This document shows positions 49,103-59,363 of a stretch of 64,000 nt of DNA, piece after piece (the first letter of the stretch is position 1; each line of letters begins with the position of its first letter). The stretch spans positions 1 to 64,000 of the forward strand of contig JAHHHY010000004.1 of assembly GCA_019359125.1 (NCBI GenBank). Reading direction: 5' to 3'. A model generated the notes under the pieces. The model worked only from the letters and a program-made list of their open reading frames with translations. It searched no databases and was not told the origin of the DNA. This stretch comes from Pleurocapsa minor GSE-CHR-MK 17-07R (GTDB taxonomy: Bacteria; Chloroflexota; Anaerolineae; Aggregatilineales; Phototrophicaceae). The translations under genes and the position numbers were made by a program.

Positions 49103-50446
49103 ATGCCGCCAACTTTTACGCTTTTCAGACGCGCCCGTCAGGGATTCACAGGGGCCGAGTGCCTGCTGCTGGGTGCCATGCTGTTTGTGTTCTGGTTCCC
49201 CGACTTCAATCGCATCTGGGCGCTGCTGGCCGTGCCGGTCATCCTTGGCGGCAGGCTGCTTCTGTACCGCCGCCTGTGGACGCGCACGCCGCTGGACTGG
49301 GCCTTTATCGCGCTGATCGCGCTGTGCCTGCTCAGCATCGCAGCCGCGCCATTCCGTCAGGGCAATGTCGCGCTGACATGGTTTGGCGCAGACGTGCGCG
49401 TGCCGTATGCGTGGATCGTCATCGGGCGGCCCGTCTGCGGCGTCCTGCTGGCCGCCTCGCTGATCGAGTTTGCGCGGCGCAGTGGCCGGCTGATGCCGCT
49501 GGTCTTTGTGACCGGGCTGCTGGCGCTGCTGCTGGGGGTGCTGGGCCTGCTCGCAGCGCAGTACACCGTCAAGTCCGAACAGGTTATGTTTATCATTCAG
49601 GTCCTGCCCCGGCTGACAGGCTTTCCGGGCGCGCAGGGCGGCTTCAATGTCAACGAAATCGCGGGCGGCATGAGCTGGTTCGCGCCGCTGACGCTGGCCT
49701 GCGCGTTTGCCTGCTGGACGATGCGGCCGCGCTCGCCGTTCATCATGCTGTGCGCGCTCATCCACAGCGCGGCCTTTGTGCTGCTGTGGGTCGCGATCTT
49801 TCTGGGCCAGAGCCGCTTCGCCGTGCTCGGTGTGCTGCCCATGCTGCTCGTCGTGGTGTGGCTGCTGGCGCGCGGGCGCGTCAGGGTATTCGGGCTGGCC
49901 GTGCTGGTCGCCTTCGGGGCCTGGCAGGGCATCATCTCGTCGAATATCTTCAGCACGCAGGCCGATCAGATTCAGCAGCGCGACGAAGACAGCGTGAGCA
50001 GCAGGCTGCTGATCTGGCAGTCAGCGCTGGGCATCATGCGCGACTATCCGCTGACGGGCGCAGGCATGAATAATTTCCGCTTTGCGGCCGTGCGCGCGGC
50101 CTATCCGGTGGCGGGCTATGAAACCAATGTGCTGCCCCACGCGCACAACGAATGGCTGCAACTGGGGGCGGATTTCGGTATTCCGGGCGTGGCCTGGCTG
50201 GTCGGTGTGCAGATCACCGCGGGCTGGCTGGCGTGGCGCACCTGGAGACAGTCCACCGGGCTGGGGCGTGCGCTGGCGCTGGGGGCTGTCTGCGGCATCG
50301 CGGCACATCTGGTATATGGCGTGGGAGACGCGATCCCGCTGTGGGACAGGCTTGCGTTCGGGGGGTGGTGGGTGGTAGGCTTACTGGGCGCCTCTTACTG
50401 GATTACAACCCAGAAAACAGAGGGGACATTTGTGAATTCTGTGTGA
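49103..50446 (+). CDS. O-antigen ligase/Wzy-like polysaccharide polymerase
   Basis: A 447-residue membrane protein with about ten membrane segments and the O-antigen ligase (Wzy_C) region: GFNVNEIAGGMSWFAPLTL before it, and the large outer loop with SVSSRLLIWQSALGIMRDYP, LTGAGMNNFR and HAHNEWLQLGADFGIPG, whose His and Arg are conserved in the family. In organisms without LPS these proteins polymerise or attach other envelope glycans or S-layer sugars. No glycan gene cluster surrounds it. It may share the divergent promoter region with the BTAD regulator. Confidence 0.9.
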   Translation: MPPTFTLFRRARQGFTGAECLLLGAMLFVFWFPDFNRIWALLAVPVILGGRLLLYRRLWTRTPLDWAFIALIALCLLSIAAAPFRQGNVALTWFGADVRVPYAWIVIGRPVCGVLLAASLIEFARRSGRLMPLVFVTGLLALLLGVLGLLAAQYTVKSEQVMFIIQVLPRLTGFPGAQGGFNVNEIAGGMSWFAPLTLACAFACWTMRPRSPFIMLCALIHSAAFVLLWVAIFLGQSRFAVLGVLPMLLVVVWLLARGRVRVFGLAVLVAFGAWQGIISSNIFSTQADQIQQRDEDSVSSRLLIWQSALGIMRDYPLTGAGMNNFRFAAVRAAYPVAGYETNVLPHAHNEWLQLGADFGIPGVAWLVGVQITAGWLAWRTWRQSTGLGRALALGAVCGIAAHLVYGVGDAIPLWDRLAFGGWWVVGLLGASYWITTQKTEGTFVNSV

Positions 50447-50539
50447 AAGGCACAAGCCTTTAGGCCTGTTTACAGAATTTGCGCTTACATTCAATGATAG
50501 CAGCAAATCTCGCCCGGTCAGACTTCATGCGCGGCCCGA

Positions 50540-53500
50540 ATGTCACAACCCTCGCAGCACAGCCAGCGCGTATCTTACACGACAGCCTCGCAGACGCTGG
50601 CCGCGGCTTTTCGCATTCCTGTGCTGATTATCACGGTTGGGGTGGGTCTGGCCTGCGGGCTGCTGGCGCTGGCAGCCTCAAACGGGCTGGCGGCAGCATT
50701 CGCGGCATGTTTCACCGCCTGTGCAGCCGTGGGCATCGTCGTCTTTGCCCGGCACGACCTCAGCATGCGGGCATCTGGCGCAGACGAGCATATCCTCACC
50801 AGCTTGATCGCCAATCTGGAGCGCCTGAATCAGTCGCCACGCCAGGATGACTGCTACCGCGAGGCGGGTCATACGGCCTATGCGCTGACGCAGGCCGCCG
50901 GTGTGGTGTGCTACAGCGTGGAACAAACGTCACTCGTCTTCCTGCCTGATGCGGCCTTTGGCGACATCATCCCGTCGCTCTGGCAGGCACCTCACTCGGT
51001 CGATATCCTGACAGACATCGTGGCCTTTGACGTGCACAAGCCGTCCGAAAACAGGACATCGCTGACACAGGCACTTTCAACGCTGGCCAAAACAGCCGGA
51101 TTCGGGCATGGCATCATCGTGCCGCTGCGCAGTGTCGGGCTGCTGCAGGGCATCATCGTCGTCCTTTTCCGGCCCGGCCAGCCAAAGCCGACCTCGGTGG
51201 CGCTGAACGGCCTGCGCCTGCTGACCTCGCAGGTGGCATCCATCCTCGATAACACAAATATGTTCAGCGTGCTGGAAACGTATGCCATCAACATGATCCA
51301 GCTCTCGCAGATCATGCGCCTGACCACGCTGACCAGCCAGATCGAGCAGCTTGCCGAAGAAATGCTGATTTCCCTGCGCAGTATCATGCGCAATACGTCG
51401 CTTTCCCTCGGCCTGCTGACGCCAGACATGGCGTTTCTGGACATTTACGAACAGAATCCGGAAACGGAAATGGTCACCTCGCGCATGGTGGCGCTGGAAA
51501 AACTGCCCATCCTGCAAAGTTTCATCGCGTCAGACCGCAAAACCTATGCGCTGTATCCCTGCACCCCGGAAATCGACGCCCAGTTTGAAAGTTTTCCCGG
51601 CTATGCCAGAACGACCAGCGTGAGCATTTTCCCGCTGATGGCGCTCGAAGGGCTGGTCGGCTTCCTGATCGGCTGCATCCACAGCGACATATCCGCCGTC
51701 ATGGACAACGATGTGCAGCTGCTCGACCTGGCCAGTGGCCAGATCGCCACCCAGATTCAGAATGTGCGCCTGTTCAACGAAACGCAGCAGTCGCTGACGC
51801 AGCGCCTGGACGAACTGAACCTGATCGAAGAAATCTCGCGCCAGATGGCGACCTCGCTGCAGACGGACAGCATCAACAACCAACTGCTGAATGCCGCGCT
51901 GCGTGCCACCGAAGGCGATATCGCGCGCATCATCCTGCTGGGCGATGAGGGCGGCGCATGGACGGTGCTGGAAGTGGACCGCGATGATGCGCTGCACCGC
52001 TTCAGCGTGCAGCAGGACGCGCCCGGCACGCTGATTCGCCAGGTCATCGAAACGCGCGATTCGTGCCTGGTGAGCAGCCTGAAAGACAACGCGTTCAGCT
52101 ATGACGCGCCCGAAGGCATGGAATCGCTGGTCGCTGTGCCGCTGGAAAGTGACTCGCGGGTGGAAGGCGTGCTGGTCGTGCACAGCGCCCGGACGAACTT
52201 CTTCTCGCTGGAGCATCTCGGCTTCCTGAACAGTCTGGCCGGCCATGCCGTCATCACGCTGGAAAATGCCCGCCTGATCGAATCGAGCGAGTATCAGATT
52301 CACACCCTCGGTCATTTGCAGGACCTGACGCTGCGCCTGACCAACGCGCCCAATCTGCTTGGTGCAGCCGAGGCTGTCGCGGAAACAGCCTGCAACATCC
52401 TGCGCACAGACGCGGCCAGCATCTTCCGCTACAACTCAGCCAGTGAGCAGATCATGCCGCTGGTCACCTTCCCGCGCGGGTCCAAGCGGCGCTCGCAGGA
52501 AATGATGGTGCTGCCGGAAGTCGCCATCAGCGCGGCCAAGTCTGGCGACATCCGCGTGCAGGAACACCAGCCGGATGTCGGCTTTCTGGTCGCGGTGCCG
52601 CTGCTGGGTGGCTACGGCGTGCAGCAGGTGCTGTGCATCTCGTTTCCAGCCGGGCGCACGCTCAAGCAGCGTGAGATGGACAGCCTGAAGCTGCTGGCTG
52701 GGCAGGCGGTGGGCCATCTGGAAAATGCCGCGCTGGTCGAGCAGATTCGTGCGGGCAGCAACCGTATGCGCGCCATCCTCAATTCGACGCGCGACGGCGT
52801 GCTGCTGCTGGACCGGGATGGCGTGCTGCTGGAATGTAATCCGGCTGCCGAGCGCCTGCTGGGCTTCGAGAAAGACGATTTTATCGGCCAGCACCTGGTC
52901 GCCATGCTGATGCGCCTGTTCAAAGAGAATGAGCCGACCGGCATGGGCTATAACCGCGAGGAACTGAAGACGCTGGCGCGCCAGCTTCGCCTTGAGCCGG
53001 AACGCATCACGCGGCGCGAGTTTTCACAGCAGAATGGCGGGCAGGTGGTCTATCTGGAAGAAATTGGCTCACCCGTGCGCAGCGATCGCGGCGATGTCAT
53101 CGGGCGGCTGCTGGTGCTGCGCGATGCCACCGAGCAGCGGCTGGTGGCCGAATACCGCGACGAAATCACGCGCATGATGGTGCATGACCTGCGCGGCCCG
53201 TTATGGTCGATCCAGACGGGTATCTCGCTGGCCCGCAGCGATATCGACACCGCGCCGGAAAGCGGCCCGTACGACTTCTCGCTGGTGCAGAAAACGCTTG
53301 AGATTTCCGACCAGAGCGCGCGCGACCTGATGCGCATCGTCGACAGCCTGCTGGATATCGCCCGCCTGGAACGCCGTGAGCTGCCGCTGAAGCGCATCCC
53401 TGTCGGCCTGACGACGCTGGTCACAGCCGCTACAGCCAGCCTCGATAGCACGATCAAGGAAGCCCGGCTGGATGTCGTGGTGCAGATTCCGCCGGAGCTG

Positions 53501-53857
53501 CCGGGTATCTATGTGGACGAGGATATCATGCGCCGCGTGCTGGTTAACCTGCTCGACAACGCCGTGCGCCACAGCCCGGAGGGATCACAGGTGCTGGTCA
53601 GCGCCGAGCCGCATGGGGCAGAAATCAAAATTCTGATCGCCGACAGCGGTCGCGGCATCCCGCTGGCAGAGCGTGAACGCATCTTCGAGCGGTTCCGCCA
53701 GGTCAAAGAGAATGTGCCGGTGCGCGGCTCAAAAGGCAGCGGCCTCGGCCTGACGTTTTGCAAGCTGGCCGTGGAAGCGCACGGTGGACACATCCGCGTC
53801 GAGCCGCAAAGCCCGCTGTCAGGCGCCTGTTTCAGCATCACCCTGCCCATCGCGTAG
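50540..53857 (+). CDS. GAF/PAS sensor histidine kinase
   Basis: A 1105-residue kinase. Two membrane helices lie near the N-terminus (about 22-42 and 48-70; RIPVLIITVGVGLACGLLAL). Three or more GAF-type modules follow (for example around LVAVPLESDSRVEGVLVVHS and VAVPLLGGYGVQQVLCISF), then a PAS domain (STRDGVLLLDRDGVLLECNP, with GFEKDDFIGQHL), HisKA with H882 in MMVHDLRGPLWSIQTGISLA, and HATPase_c (LLDNAVRHSPEGS, ADSGRGIPLAE, GSGLGLTF). The phosphoacceptor motif is HDLRGP, the HPK variety with Asp and Leu. No response regulator is adjacent. The terminator that follows is shared with the convergent subtilase. Confidence 0.93.
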   Translation: MSQPSQHSQRVSYTTASQTLAAAFRIPVLIITVGVGLACGLLALAASNGLAAAFAACFTACAAVGIVVFARHDLSMRASGADEHILTSLIANLERLNQSPRQDDCYREAGHTAYALTQAAGVVCYSVEQTSLVFLPDAAFGDIIPSLWQAPHSVDILTDIVAFDVHKPSENRTSLTQALSTLAKTAGFGHGIIVPLRSVGLLQGIIVVLFRPGQPKPTSVALNGLRLLTSQVASILDNTNMFSVLETYAINMIQLSQIMRLTTLTSQIEQLAEEMLISLRSIMRNTSLSLGLLTPDMAFLDIYEQNPETEMVTSRMVALEKLPILQSFIASDRKTYALYPCTPEIDAQFESFPGYARTTSVSIFPLMALEGLVGFLIGCIHSDISAVMDNDVQLLDLASGQIATQIQNVRLFNETQQSLTQRLDELNLIEEISRQMATSLQTDSINNQLLNAALRATEGDIARIILLGDEGGAWTVLEVDRDDALHRFSVQQDAPGTLIRQVIETRDSCLVSSLKDNAFSYDAPEGMESLVAVPLESDSRVEGVLVVHSARTNFFSLEHLGFLNSLAGHAVITLENARLIESSEYQIHTLGHLQDLTLRLTNAPNLLGAAEAVAETACNILRTDAASIFRYNSASEQIMPLVTFPRGSKRRSQEMMVLPEVAISAAKSGDIRVQEHQPDVGFLVAVPLLGGYGVQQVLCISFPAGRTLKQREMDSLKLLAGQAVGHLENAALVEQIRAGSNRMRAILNSTRDGVLLLDRDGVLLECNPAAERLLGFEKDDFIGQHLVAMLMRLFKENEPTGMGYNREELKTLARQLRLEPERITRREFSQQNGGQVVYLEEIGSPVRSDRGDVIGRLLVLRDATEQRLVAEYRDEITRMMVHDLRGPLWSIQTGISLARSDIDTAPESGPYDFSLVQKTLEISDQSARDLMRIVDSLLDIARLERRELPLKRIPVGLTTLVTAATASLDSTIKEARLDVVVQIPPELPGIYVDEDIMRRVLVNLLDNAVRHSPEGSQVLVSAEPHGAEIKILIADSGRGIPLAERERIFERFRQVKENVPVRGSKGSGLGLTFCKLAVEAHGGHIRVEPQSPLSGACFSITLPIA

Positions 53858-53877
53858 CCGGACTGCCTGAAAACTTC

Positions 53878-53932
53878 AGGATACAAGAACACCCCGCCAG
53901 TTGAGTTGATTGGCGGGGTGTTCTTGTATCCT
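53878..53932. terminator. Perfect 22-bp stem-loop between convergent genes
   Basis: Left arm 53878-53899 and right arm 53911-53932 are exact reverse complements with an 11-base loop. It separates the sensor kinase and the subtilase and is 20 bases after the kinase stop. No long T-run is present on either side. Confidence 0.7.
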
Positions 53933-53949
53933 CAGAACTTGCCTGGCCA

Positions 53950-56900
53950 TCAGGTCGATGGCGTGGCTTCCGGTGTCGGGCTTTCCAGCGTCGGCGGCAC
54001 GCTTTCGGGAGTCGGCACATCAGGCGTCGGCTCCAGTGACGGCTCGGCGGTTGGCTCGGCTGTAGACTCAGCCGTGGATTCAGCGGTCGCCGTGGGCAGC
54101 AGCGTCGGCGGGGGCACCAGGGTGGCTGTTGGCACAGGTGCCCACGCAGTCGCATACGCGTTCAGGGACGCCTGGTCCAGCGCAGTGACAGGCAGCGGGG
54201 CATCGGTGAAGCCCAGGCCGCTGACCGTACATTCCGTCCCGTTGTTCGTCAGGTTCGGATTCGTGCGCACGATCACGTTATCCAGCGCCAGCGCGGGCAG
54301 CGCGTCGCCATCCACGATCAGCGCCACGATCATGCTGCCGAAGCTGACCGTCGGGCGGTAGCGCAGCGTGTAGGTGTTCATCGGCGCATCTGGCGGCAGC
54401 GTCACTGTGCAGGCGAACGTCGTCGCGGCATCCCAGCCCAGCGCATCGCGCACCATCAGCGTGACTGTCCTGCTGCTGGCGCTGGCATTGGCCAGCTGCA
54501 CCATCATCTCGTAACGCTGGCTGGCGACCGTCGGGGCATTGATCGTCTGGAACAGCGCCGCTGCATAGGCGGGCGCATCCGCCGGCCGGCCGAGCTGCAC
54601 CATCTGGTTCGACCAGTCCGCCGTGATGTGCTGGAGCGTCCAGCCTGCCACATCGGTGTCAAATGAGCCATTCGTCACCAGGTTCGGCCCTGGCGGCGGC
54701 TGGGGCGTCCATGACGGCGTCAGCGTGGCGGTCGGCAGCAGCGTCGGCGCGATGGTGCTGCTGGGTGGCTCTGTCGCCGTTAGCAGGTCGGTCTCGGTTG
54801 CTGCGGCAGTGGCGGTAGGCTGCACCTCGGTCAGTGTCTGGGTTGGTGTTAATGTGGCGGTCGGCACTGCCGTATCTATTGGTGCCGTGGTAGCAGGTGC
54901 GGTGGCAGTCACCATCTCAGGCATTGTCGCAGTCGCTGTTGGCGTCGGAGTCAGTGTCAGCGTCTCCGTGAACATTACATGCTCTGTCGGCGTCAACGTT
55001 GGGCTGGCTGTGCCCGTTGGTAGCACCTCAGCAGCGCCTGCTGCCAGCGACATCCCCCCAGCACCCGGCTCAGAGCAGTTTGTGCCTGTCAGCGCCAGCG
55101 ACGGACGATGGCGCAAACTCACATTGTCGACCTGCAGCCAGCCTGTGTTGTCCGCCGGGCTGGCGTAGACCGCGAGGCTGGCGTTCGACCATGCTTGCGT
55201 AGTGTGTGTCTGCACAGCATAGGTTTGCAGCGGCGTGTAAGGCGGGATCCAGAACGAGCAGATTTGCAGGTCTGTCCAGTTGTGCTCAAACAGGATGATC
55301 AGCGCTCGCTTGCGCACTGGTCCGCTGTTGCCCAATTGCAGCTGCAGCTCCAGTGGGGCGTTTGCAGCCAGCGCAACACCCGTGTTCTGCAAGATGGAGG
55401 GACGGACACTGCCGAGGTTGGTGTTGTGGTAGAATTCGAACACGTTCCCGTTCAGCTGCTGAACGATGTTGCCATAGGTAATCCAGTTGCTTAAACCCAC
55501 CGTGAAGCCACCATTCACGATGAGATTGCCGCTGTCTGGAGCAGCTGTTGGCGCAGGGGCAGCGGAGTCAATGCAACGAGTTGCCGCTGAAGCGCTGCCG
55601 TTTGTGGCAGTGAGGAAGACGTTGTCAACCTGCAGCCAGCCGGTATTGTCCGCGGGGTTAGCATAGACCGCCACCTGCGCAGATGTCCAATTGGTGGTCG
55701 GACGCCCCTGCAACACGTAGGTGCGCAGCGGCGTGTACGGTGGGATCCAGAAAGAGCAGGTCTGCAAATCGGTCCAGTCCTGATTGACGACGAAGATGAG
55801 CGCCCGCTTGCGCACCGGACCGCTGTTGCCCAGATCCACCCGTAGTTCAAGCTGTGTGCCGGTAGGGATGGCACTAGGTACGACTTGCAGGATGGAGGGA
55901 CGCACGTTACCGAGGCTGGTGTTGTGGTAGAACTCGAACACGCCATTGTTGAGGCGTTGCATTATATTGCCGTACGTCTGCCAGTTGGCTATGCTGCTCG
56001 TGAAGTCACCGTTGGCGAGAAGGTTGGTATTGGCACTCGGCGCAGCACCCAGATACAGGCGGCCGAAGCCGTAAATATTGTCGTAGCCGGCGCTGTCACC
56101 CGCACCAGGCACCGCGCGCCCTTCCAGGAACGAGGCCACCTGTGCAGGCGAATATCCCGGATATGCGCCGAACACCAGCGCGGCCGCACCCGATACATGC
56201 GGTGCCGCGGCAGACGTGCCGTTGAACGAGCCGAAACTGGTGCTGACATTGGCATAGCCGGCGATGCGCGGCTGCTGAATAGCCGCGCCATCGTTGATCG
56301 TGCCGCCGGTCGCGTAGGCCGGCCCCCACGAACTGTAGTATTCGCGATTGTACGGCGAAGTCACGTCGAGCGCGGCCACCGCAAACGCGCTGGGGGATGT
56401 CGCTTCGTCCAGCAGGCTGCGAAGCTGTACCGTGTACTCGAAGTACGGCAGATTATAGCCGAGTACATTGAGCGTCTGATTGCCCGAAGTGTTTCCATAT
56501 TTGACGATGCGGAAGCCATAACAACCCGCCGTGGCGACACTGTGGCTGATGCTTTCCAGCGGATAGGGATACGCGCCGGACTGCTGATTACGCACGCTCC
56601 AGGTCACATCTGTCCAGGTTCCAGAGCCATTTGACTGGGAATTGCGCGCCAGATACAGGTCATAGTCCTGATTGGTGGTGGGCCAGCCGTTCCAACGCAG
56701 ATAGAACTGAATGCTCATGCCGACGCTGAACGGATAGCACGCGCCGTTGGAATAAGAAAACCTGTTTACGGTGTCGGAACCGAAGAAGACCAAGTTACTC
56801 ATTTCGTTGACTTTAGGACCAAAGTTGCCACTTGAAGCTGCCAGGTCCCAATGGTTGACGCCTGCGTTACCGGCTGCCTGCACGTAGAGGGCGCCGCAAT

Positions 56901-59166
56901 TGCGGGCAGCAGTGACAGCCTCTGCGAAGAAGCCGGTGCCATCGGCGGGCGTCTGCGCCATGTAGCCGATGCTGGACTGGATGACCTTGACGCCCTGGTT
57001 ACAGGCCAGATCCTGCACCAGATTGCCGAAATTGCCCAGGCCGGTAGGCACAGCCAGATAGATCGTCGAGTCCGGCGCCATGTCGTACACGATTTCGGCC
57101 ACGTTGGTGCCGTGAGTGCTGCCCGTGCCCAGCGGCGTGGTATAAGCGACCAGCCGTGCACCCGGCGGCAGCTCGCCAGAAGCCTGGCGGCCGGTATAGT
57201 CAAAGAAGCCAGCATCGATCACCGCGACCCTGATGCCGCTGCCCCGGTAATTGGACGCATGCCAGACATTGGCATTGGAAGCCGCCACGCCCTGCGTGGT
57301 CGCGGCCTGGGCCGATGCCCCTTGCTCCCCGTCAGACTGTCCGTTCGCCGGAATCTCGTCATCCAGCGTAATCGGCGGGCGATTGGCATCGATGGCCATC
57401 ACGCCGGGCTGCGCCCCAATATTCACGAGCTGGTCGATGGGTAACGAGGCGTCCATCACATAGGAGAAGCTGTCGCTGACCGTGCCGCCCGCGGCAGTCA
57501 CCGCCGCGCTGACAGAATCCACAAACGAGGCATCCTGCAGGTAAATCGTCACCAGCACGTTGCTGCCGGAAATCTGCAGGCCGAAGATCTGGTCGACGAC
57601 TGCCTGCGCCTGCGCTTCGCCCAGCACTACGGCACGGAACAGCTCGCTCAGCTCGGTCGTCAGGCCCTGATAGGTTTCGCGGCGCGTCGCAGCGTCCGGC
57701 GGCGGCACAGCAGACGCATCGGCCTGCGGGGTCTCAGCGGCGGTGGGGCTGGCGACAGGCGTCAGCACCGGCAGCGGACTGCCCGTGCCCAGATAGAGCA
57801 CTGCCGCACCCGACAGGCTGAGTTCGCGCCCCTGGCCCAGCGCAATCGCCAGCGCGCCAGACACATGCGGCGCGGCAAACGACGTGCCCGACTGCGCACC
57901 AAACGACCCATTGAGCCGCAGCACGGGGATGCTGACGCCAGCGGCCAGCACGTCGGTCTGTGCGGCGGGATTAAACGCCGCAGGCAGCAGCGTGGCATCG
58001 TGCGCGCCCACCGCGATCGTCTGCTGATAGGCCGCCGGATACATCGTCTGACCGCCGTAGGTATTGCCCGCCGCAGCGACAACCAGCACGCCCCGGCTGA
58101 GCGCGTAGTCCACGGCGCCTTCCAGCACGGCGCTGGCATTGAAGCCGCCGAGCGACAGATTGATGATGCGTGCGCCATTGTCGGTCGCATACACAATTGC
58201 TTCGGCGATTCGGCTGTAAGTGCCCACGCCGGACGCATCCAGCACACGCAGCGGCATAATCATGGCATTGGGCGCGACGCCCGCGATGCCGACGCCGTTA
58301 TTGGCCTGCGCGGCAATCACGCCGGAGACGGCGCAGCCGTGGCCGTGCTCATCGGCGGGGTCAGCATCACCCCCGACGAAATCGTAGCCAGGCAGCACGC
58401 GCGAGAGCAGGTCCGGGTGCGCGGCACAGATGCCCGTGTCGATCACCGCGACAACGATGCGCGGGGCATCGGCAGGCAGCGCGGCCCACGCTTCCGCCAG
58501 GCCCATCGTCGACAGGCCATACTGCCCGCCCGCCAGCGGATCATCCAGCGCGGGCGCGTCCAGCACGCTCGCGTAATAATCGGGTTCGGCCGCCAGCACG
58601 ATGTCTTCATCAGGGGCGCTGGAGGCCGTGAAGCCTTCCGGCACGGTCAGCACGACGGTATTGAGCGCATCCACTTCAGACGCGACTTCCGCGCCAAGCG
58701 AGTCAATGTATGCGGCGCGCTCGGCCTGGGTGGTGTCCTCCGCAAACGTGACGACCAGCGTGGTATCGCTGGGAGGAGGCAGCGGCTCCGGTTGTGGCAG
58801 CGTGACCGGCACAATGCCCACCGATGGCGGCGCAGTGACGACAGGCGGCTGAACGGTCGTGGCGGTCGCAGCAGGCCGTGTCGGGGTGAGTGGCGTGGCC
58901 GTCGGGACGGGCGTCTCGGTCGCGGGAAGCGGCGGCTCGGTCGGCAGCATGCCAGACAGGACGGCGTCAGGCGTGCTGGTGGCCGGCAGCAGCGTCACGG
59001 TCTGGGTGGATGGCTGCGTGCTCGTCTCGCTGGGAAGCTGGGCCAGCGTGGGCAGACTGGCGGCTTCAGGCGCAGCATTGGGCTGCACCAGGGCCACCAC
59101 GCCAAACAGCACCAGTATGAGGGCGATGAATCCTGCGAAGAGAGCTGCTTTTTCACGACGGGACAT
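53950..59166 (-). CDS. Giant secreted protein with two complete subtilisin (S8) domains
   Basis: A 1738-residue protein with an N-terminal membrane/signal helix (about 7-27) and Thr-Pro spacer. Unit 1 has an inhibitor-I9-like prodomain (about 140-210; TLVVTFAEDTTQAERAAYID) and a subtilisin domain with D243 (AVIDTG), H276 (GHGCAVSG) and S429 (GTSFAAPHVSG). Unit 2 has a second prodomain-like stretch (about 535-610) and a second subtilisin domain with D651 (AVIDAG), H685 (THGTNVAE), AAGNAG and S985 (GTSAAAPHVSG); its His-to-Ser interval carries a large beta insertion (about 780-900). Three jelly-roll modules follow (about 1046, 1212 and 1492; N-L-x-x-N-G-x-F starts), joined by Thr-Pro-rich linkers. 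The substrate is unknown. Confidence 0.94.
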   Translation of the reverse strand: MSRREKAALFAGFIALILVLFGVVALVQPNAAPEAASLPTLAQLPSETSTQPSTQTVTLLPATSTPDAVLSGMLPTEPPLPATETPVPTATPLTPTRPAATATTVQPPVVTAPPSVGIVPVTLPQPEPLPPPSDTTLVVTFAEDTTQAERAAYIDSLGAEVASEVDALNTVVLTVPEGFTASSAPDEDIVLAAEPDYYASVLDAPALDDPLAGGQYGLSTMGLAEAWAALPADAPRIVVAVIDTGICAAHPDLLSRVLPGYDFVGGDADPADEHGHGCAVSGVIAAQANNGVGIAGVAPNAMIMPLRVLDASGVGTYSRIAEAIVYATDNGARIINLSLGGFNASAVLEGAVDYALSRGVLVVAAAGNTYGGQTMYPAAYQQTIAVGAHDATLLPAAFNPAAQTDVLAAGVSIPVLRLNGSFGAQSGTSFAAPHVSGALAIALGQGRELSLSGAAVLYLGTGSPLPVLTPVASPTAAETPQADASAVPPPDAATRRETYQGLTTELSELFRAVVLGEAQAQAVVDQIFGLQISGSNVLVTIYLQDASFVDSVSAAVTAAGGTVSDSFSYVMDASLPIDQLVNIGAQPGVMAIDANRPPITLDDEIPANGQSDGEQGASAQAATTQGVAASNANVWHASNYRGSGIRVAVIDAGFFDYTGRQASGELPPGARLVAYTTPLGTGSTHGTNVAEIVYDMAPDSTIYLAVPTGLGNFGNLVQDLACNQGVKVIQSSIGYMAQTPADGTGFFAEAVTAARNCGALYVQAAGNAGVNHWDLAASSGNFGPKVNEMSNLVFFGSDTVNRFSYSNGACYPFSVGMSIQFYLRWNGWPTTNQDYDLYLARNSQSNGSGTWTDVTWSVRNQQSGAYPYPLESISHSVATAGCYGFRIVKYGNTSGNQTLNVLGYNLPYFEYTVQLRSLLDEATSPSAFAVAALDVTSPYNREYYSSWGPAYATGGTINDGAAIQQPRIAGYANVSTSFGSFNGTSAAAPHVSGAAALVFGAYPGYSPAQVASFLEGRAVPGAGDSAGYDNIYGFGRLYLGAAPSANTNLLANGDFTSSIANWQTYGNIMQRLNNGVFEFYHNTSLGNVRPSILQVVPSAIPTGTQLELRVDLGNSGPVRKRALIFVVNQDWTDLQTCSFWIPPYTPLRTYVLQGRPTTNWTSAQVAVYANPADNTGWLQVDNVFLTATNGSASAATRCIDSAAPAPTAAPDSGNLIVNGGFTVGLSNWITYGNIVQQLNGNVFEFYHNTNLGSVRPSILQNTGVALAANAPLELQLQLGNSGPVRKRALIILFEHNWTDLQICSFWIPPYTPLQTYAVQTHTTQAWSNASLAVYASPADNTGWLQVDNVSLRHRPSLALTGTNCSEPGAGGMSLAAGAAEVLPTGTASPTLTPTEHVMFTETLTLTPTPTATATMPEMVTATAPATTAPIDTAVPTATLTPTQTLTEVQPTATAAATETDLLTATEPPSSTIAPTLLPTATLTPSWTPQPPPGPNLVTNGSFDTDVAGWTLQHITADWSNQMVQLGRPADAPAYAAALFQTINAPTVASQRYEMMVQLANASASSRTVTLMVRDALGWDAATTFACTVTLPPDAPMNTYTLRYRPTVSFGSMIVALIVDGDALPALALDNVIVRTNPNLTNNGTECTVSGLGFTDAPLPVTALDQASLNAYATAWAPVPTATLVPPPTLLPTATAESTAESTAEPTAEPSLEPTPDVPTPESVPPTLESPTPEATPST

Positions 59167-59363
59167 GGGATCGCCTGTGCTTTATGGTCAAGATTTGGGT
59201 GCGACTCAGGATAGACTGCATCCTGTTCATAGCCTATTTTATAATGAACATCTGCCATTTATCATGTAAATAACGTGCAATCGTAGGGAAATCACAACTA
59301 TTCACGCGATTTTATCCCCGTTTGATTGAGTCGCGATACATCAGGAAATGAGGTCTGAATGCC

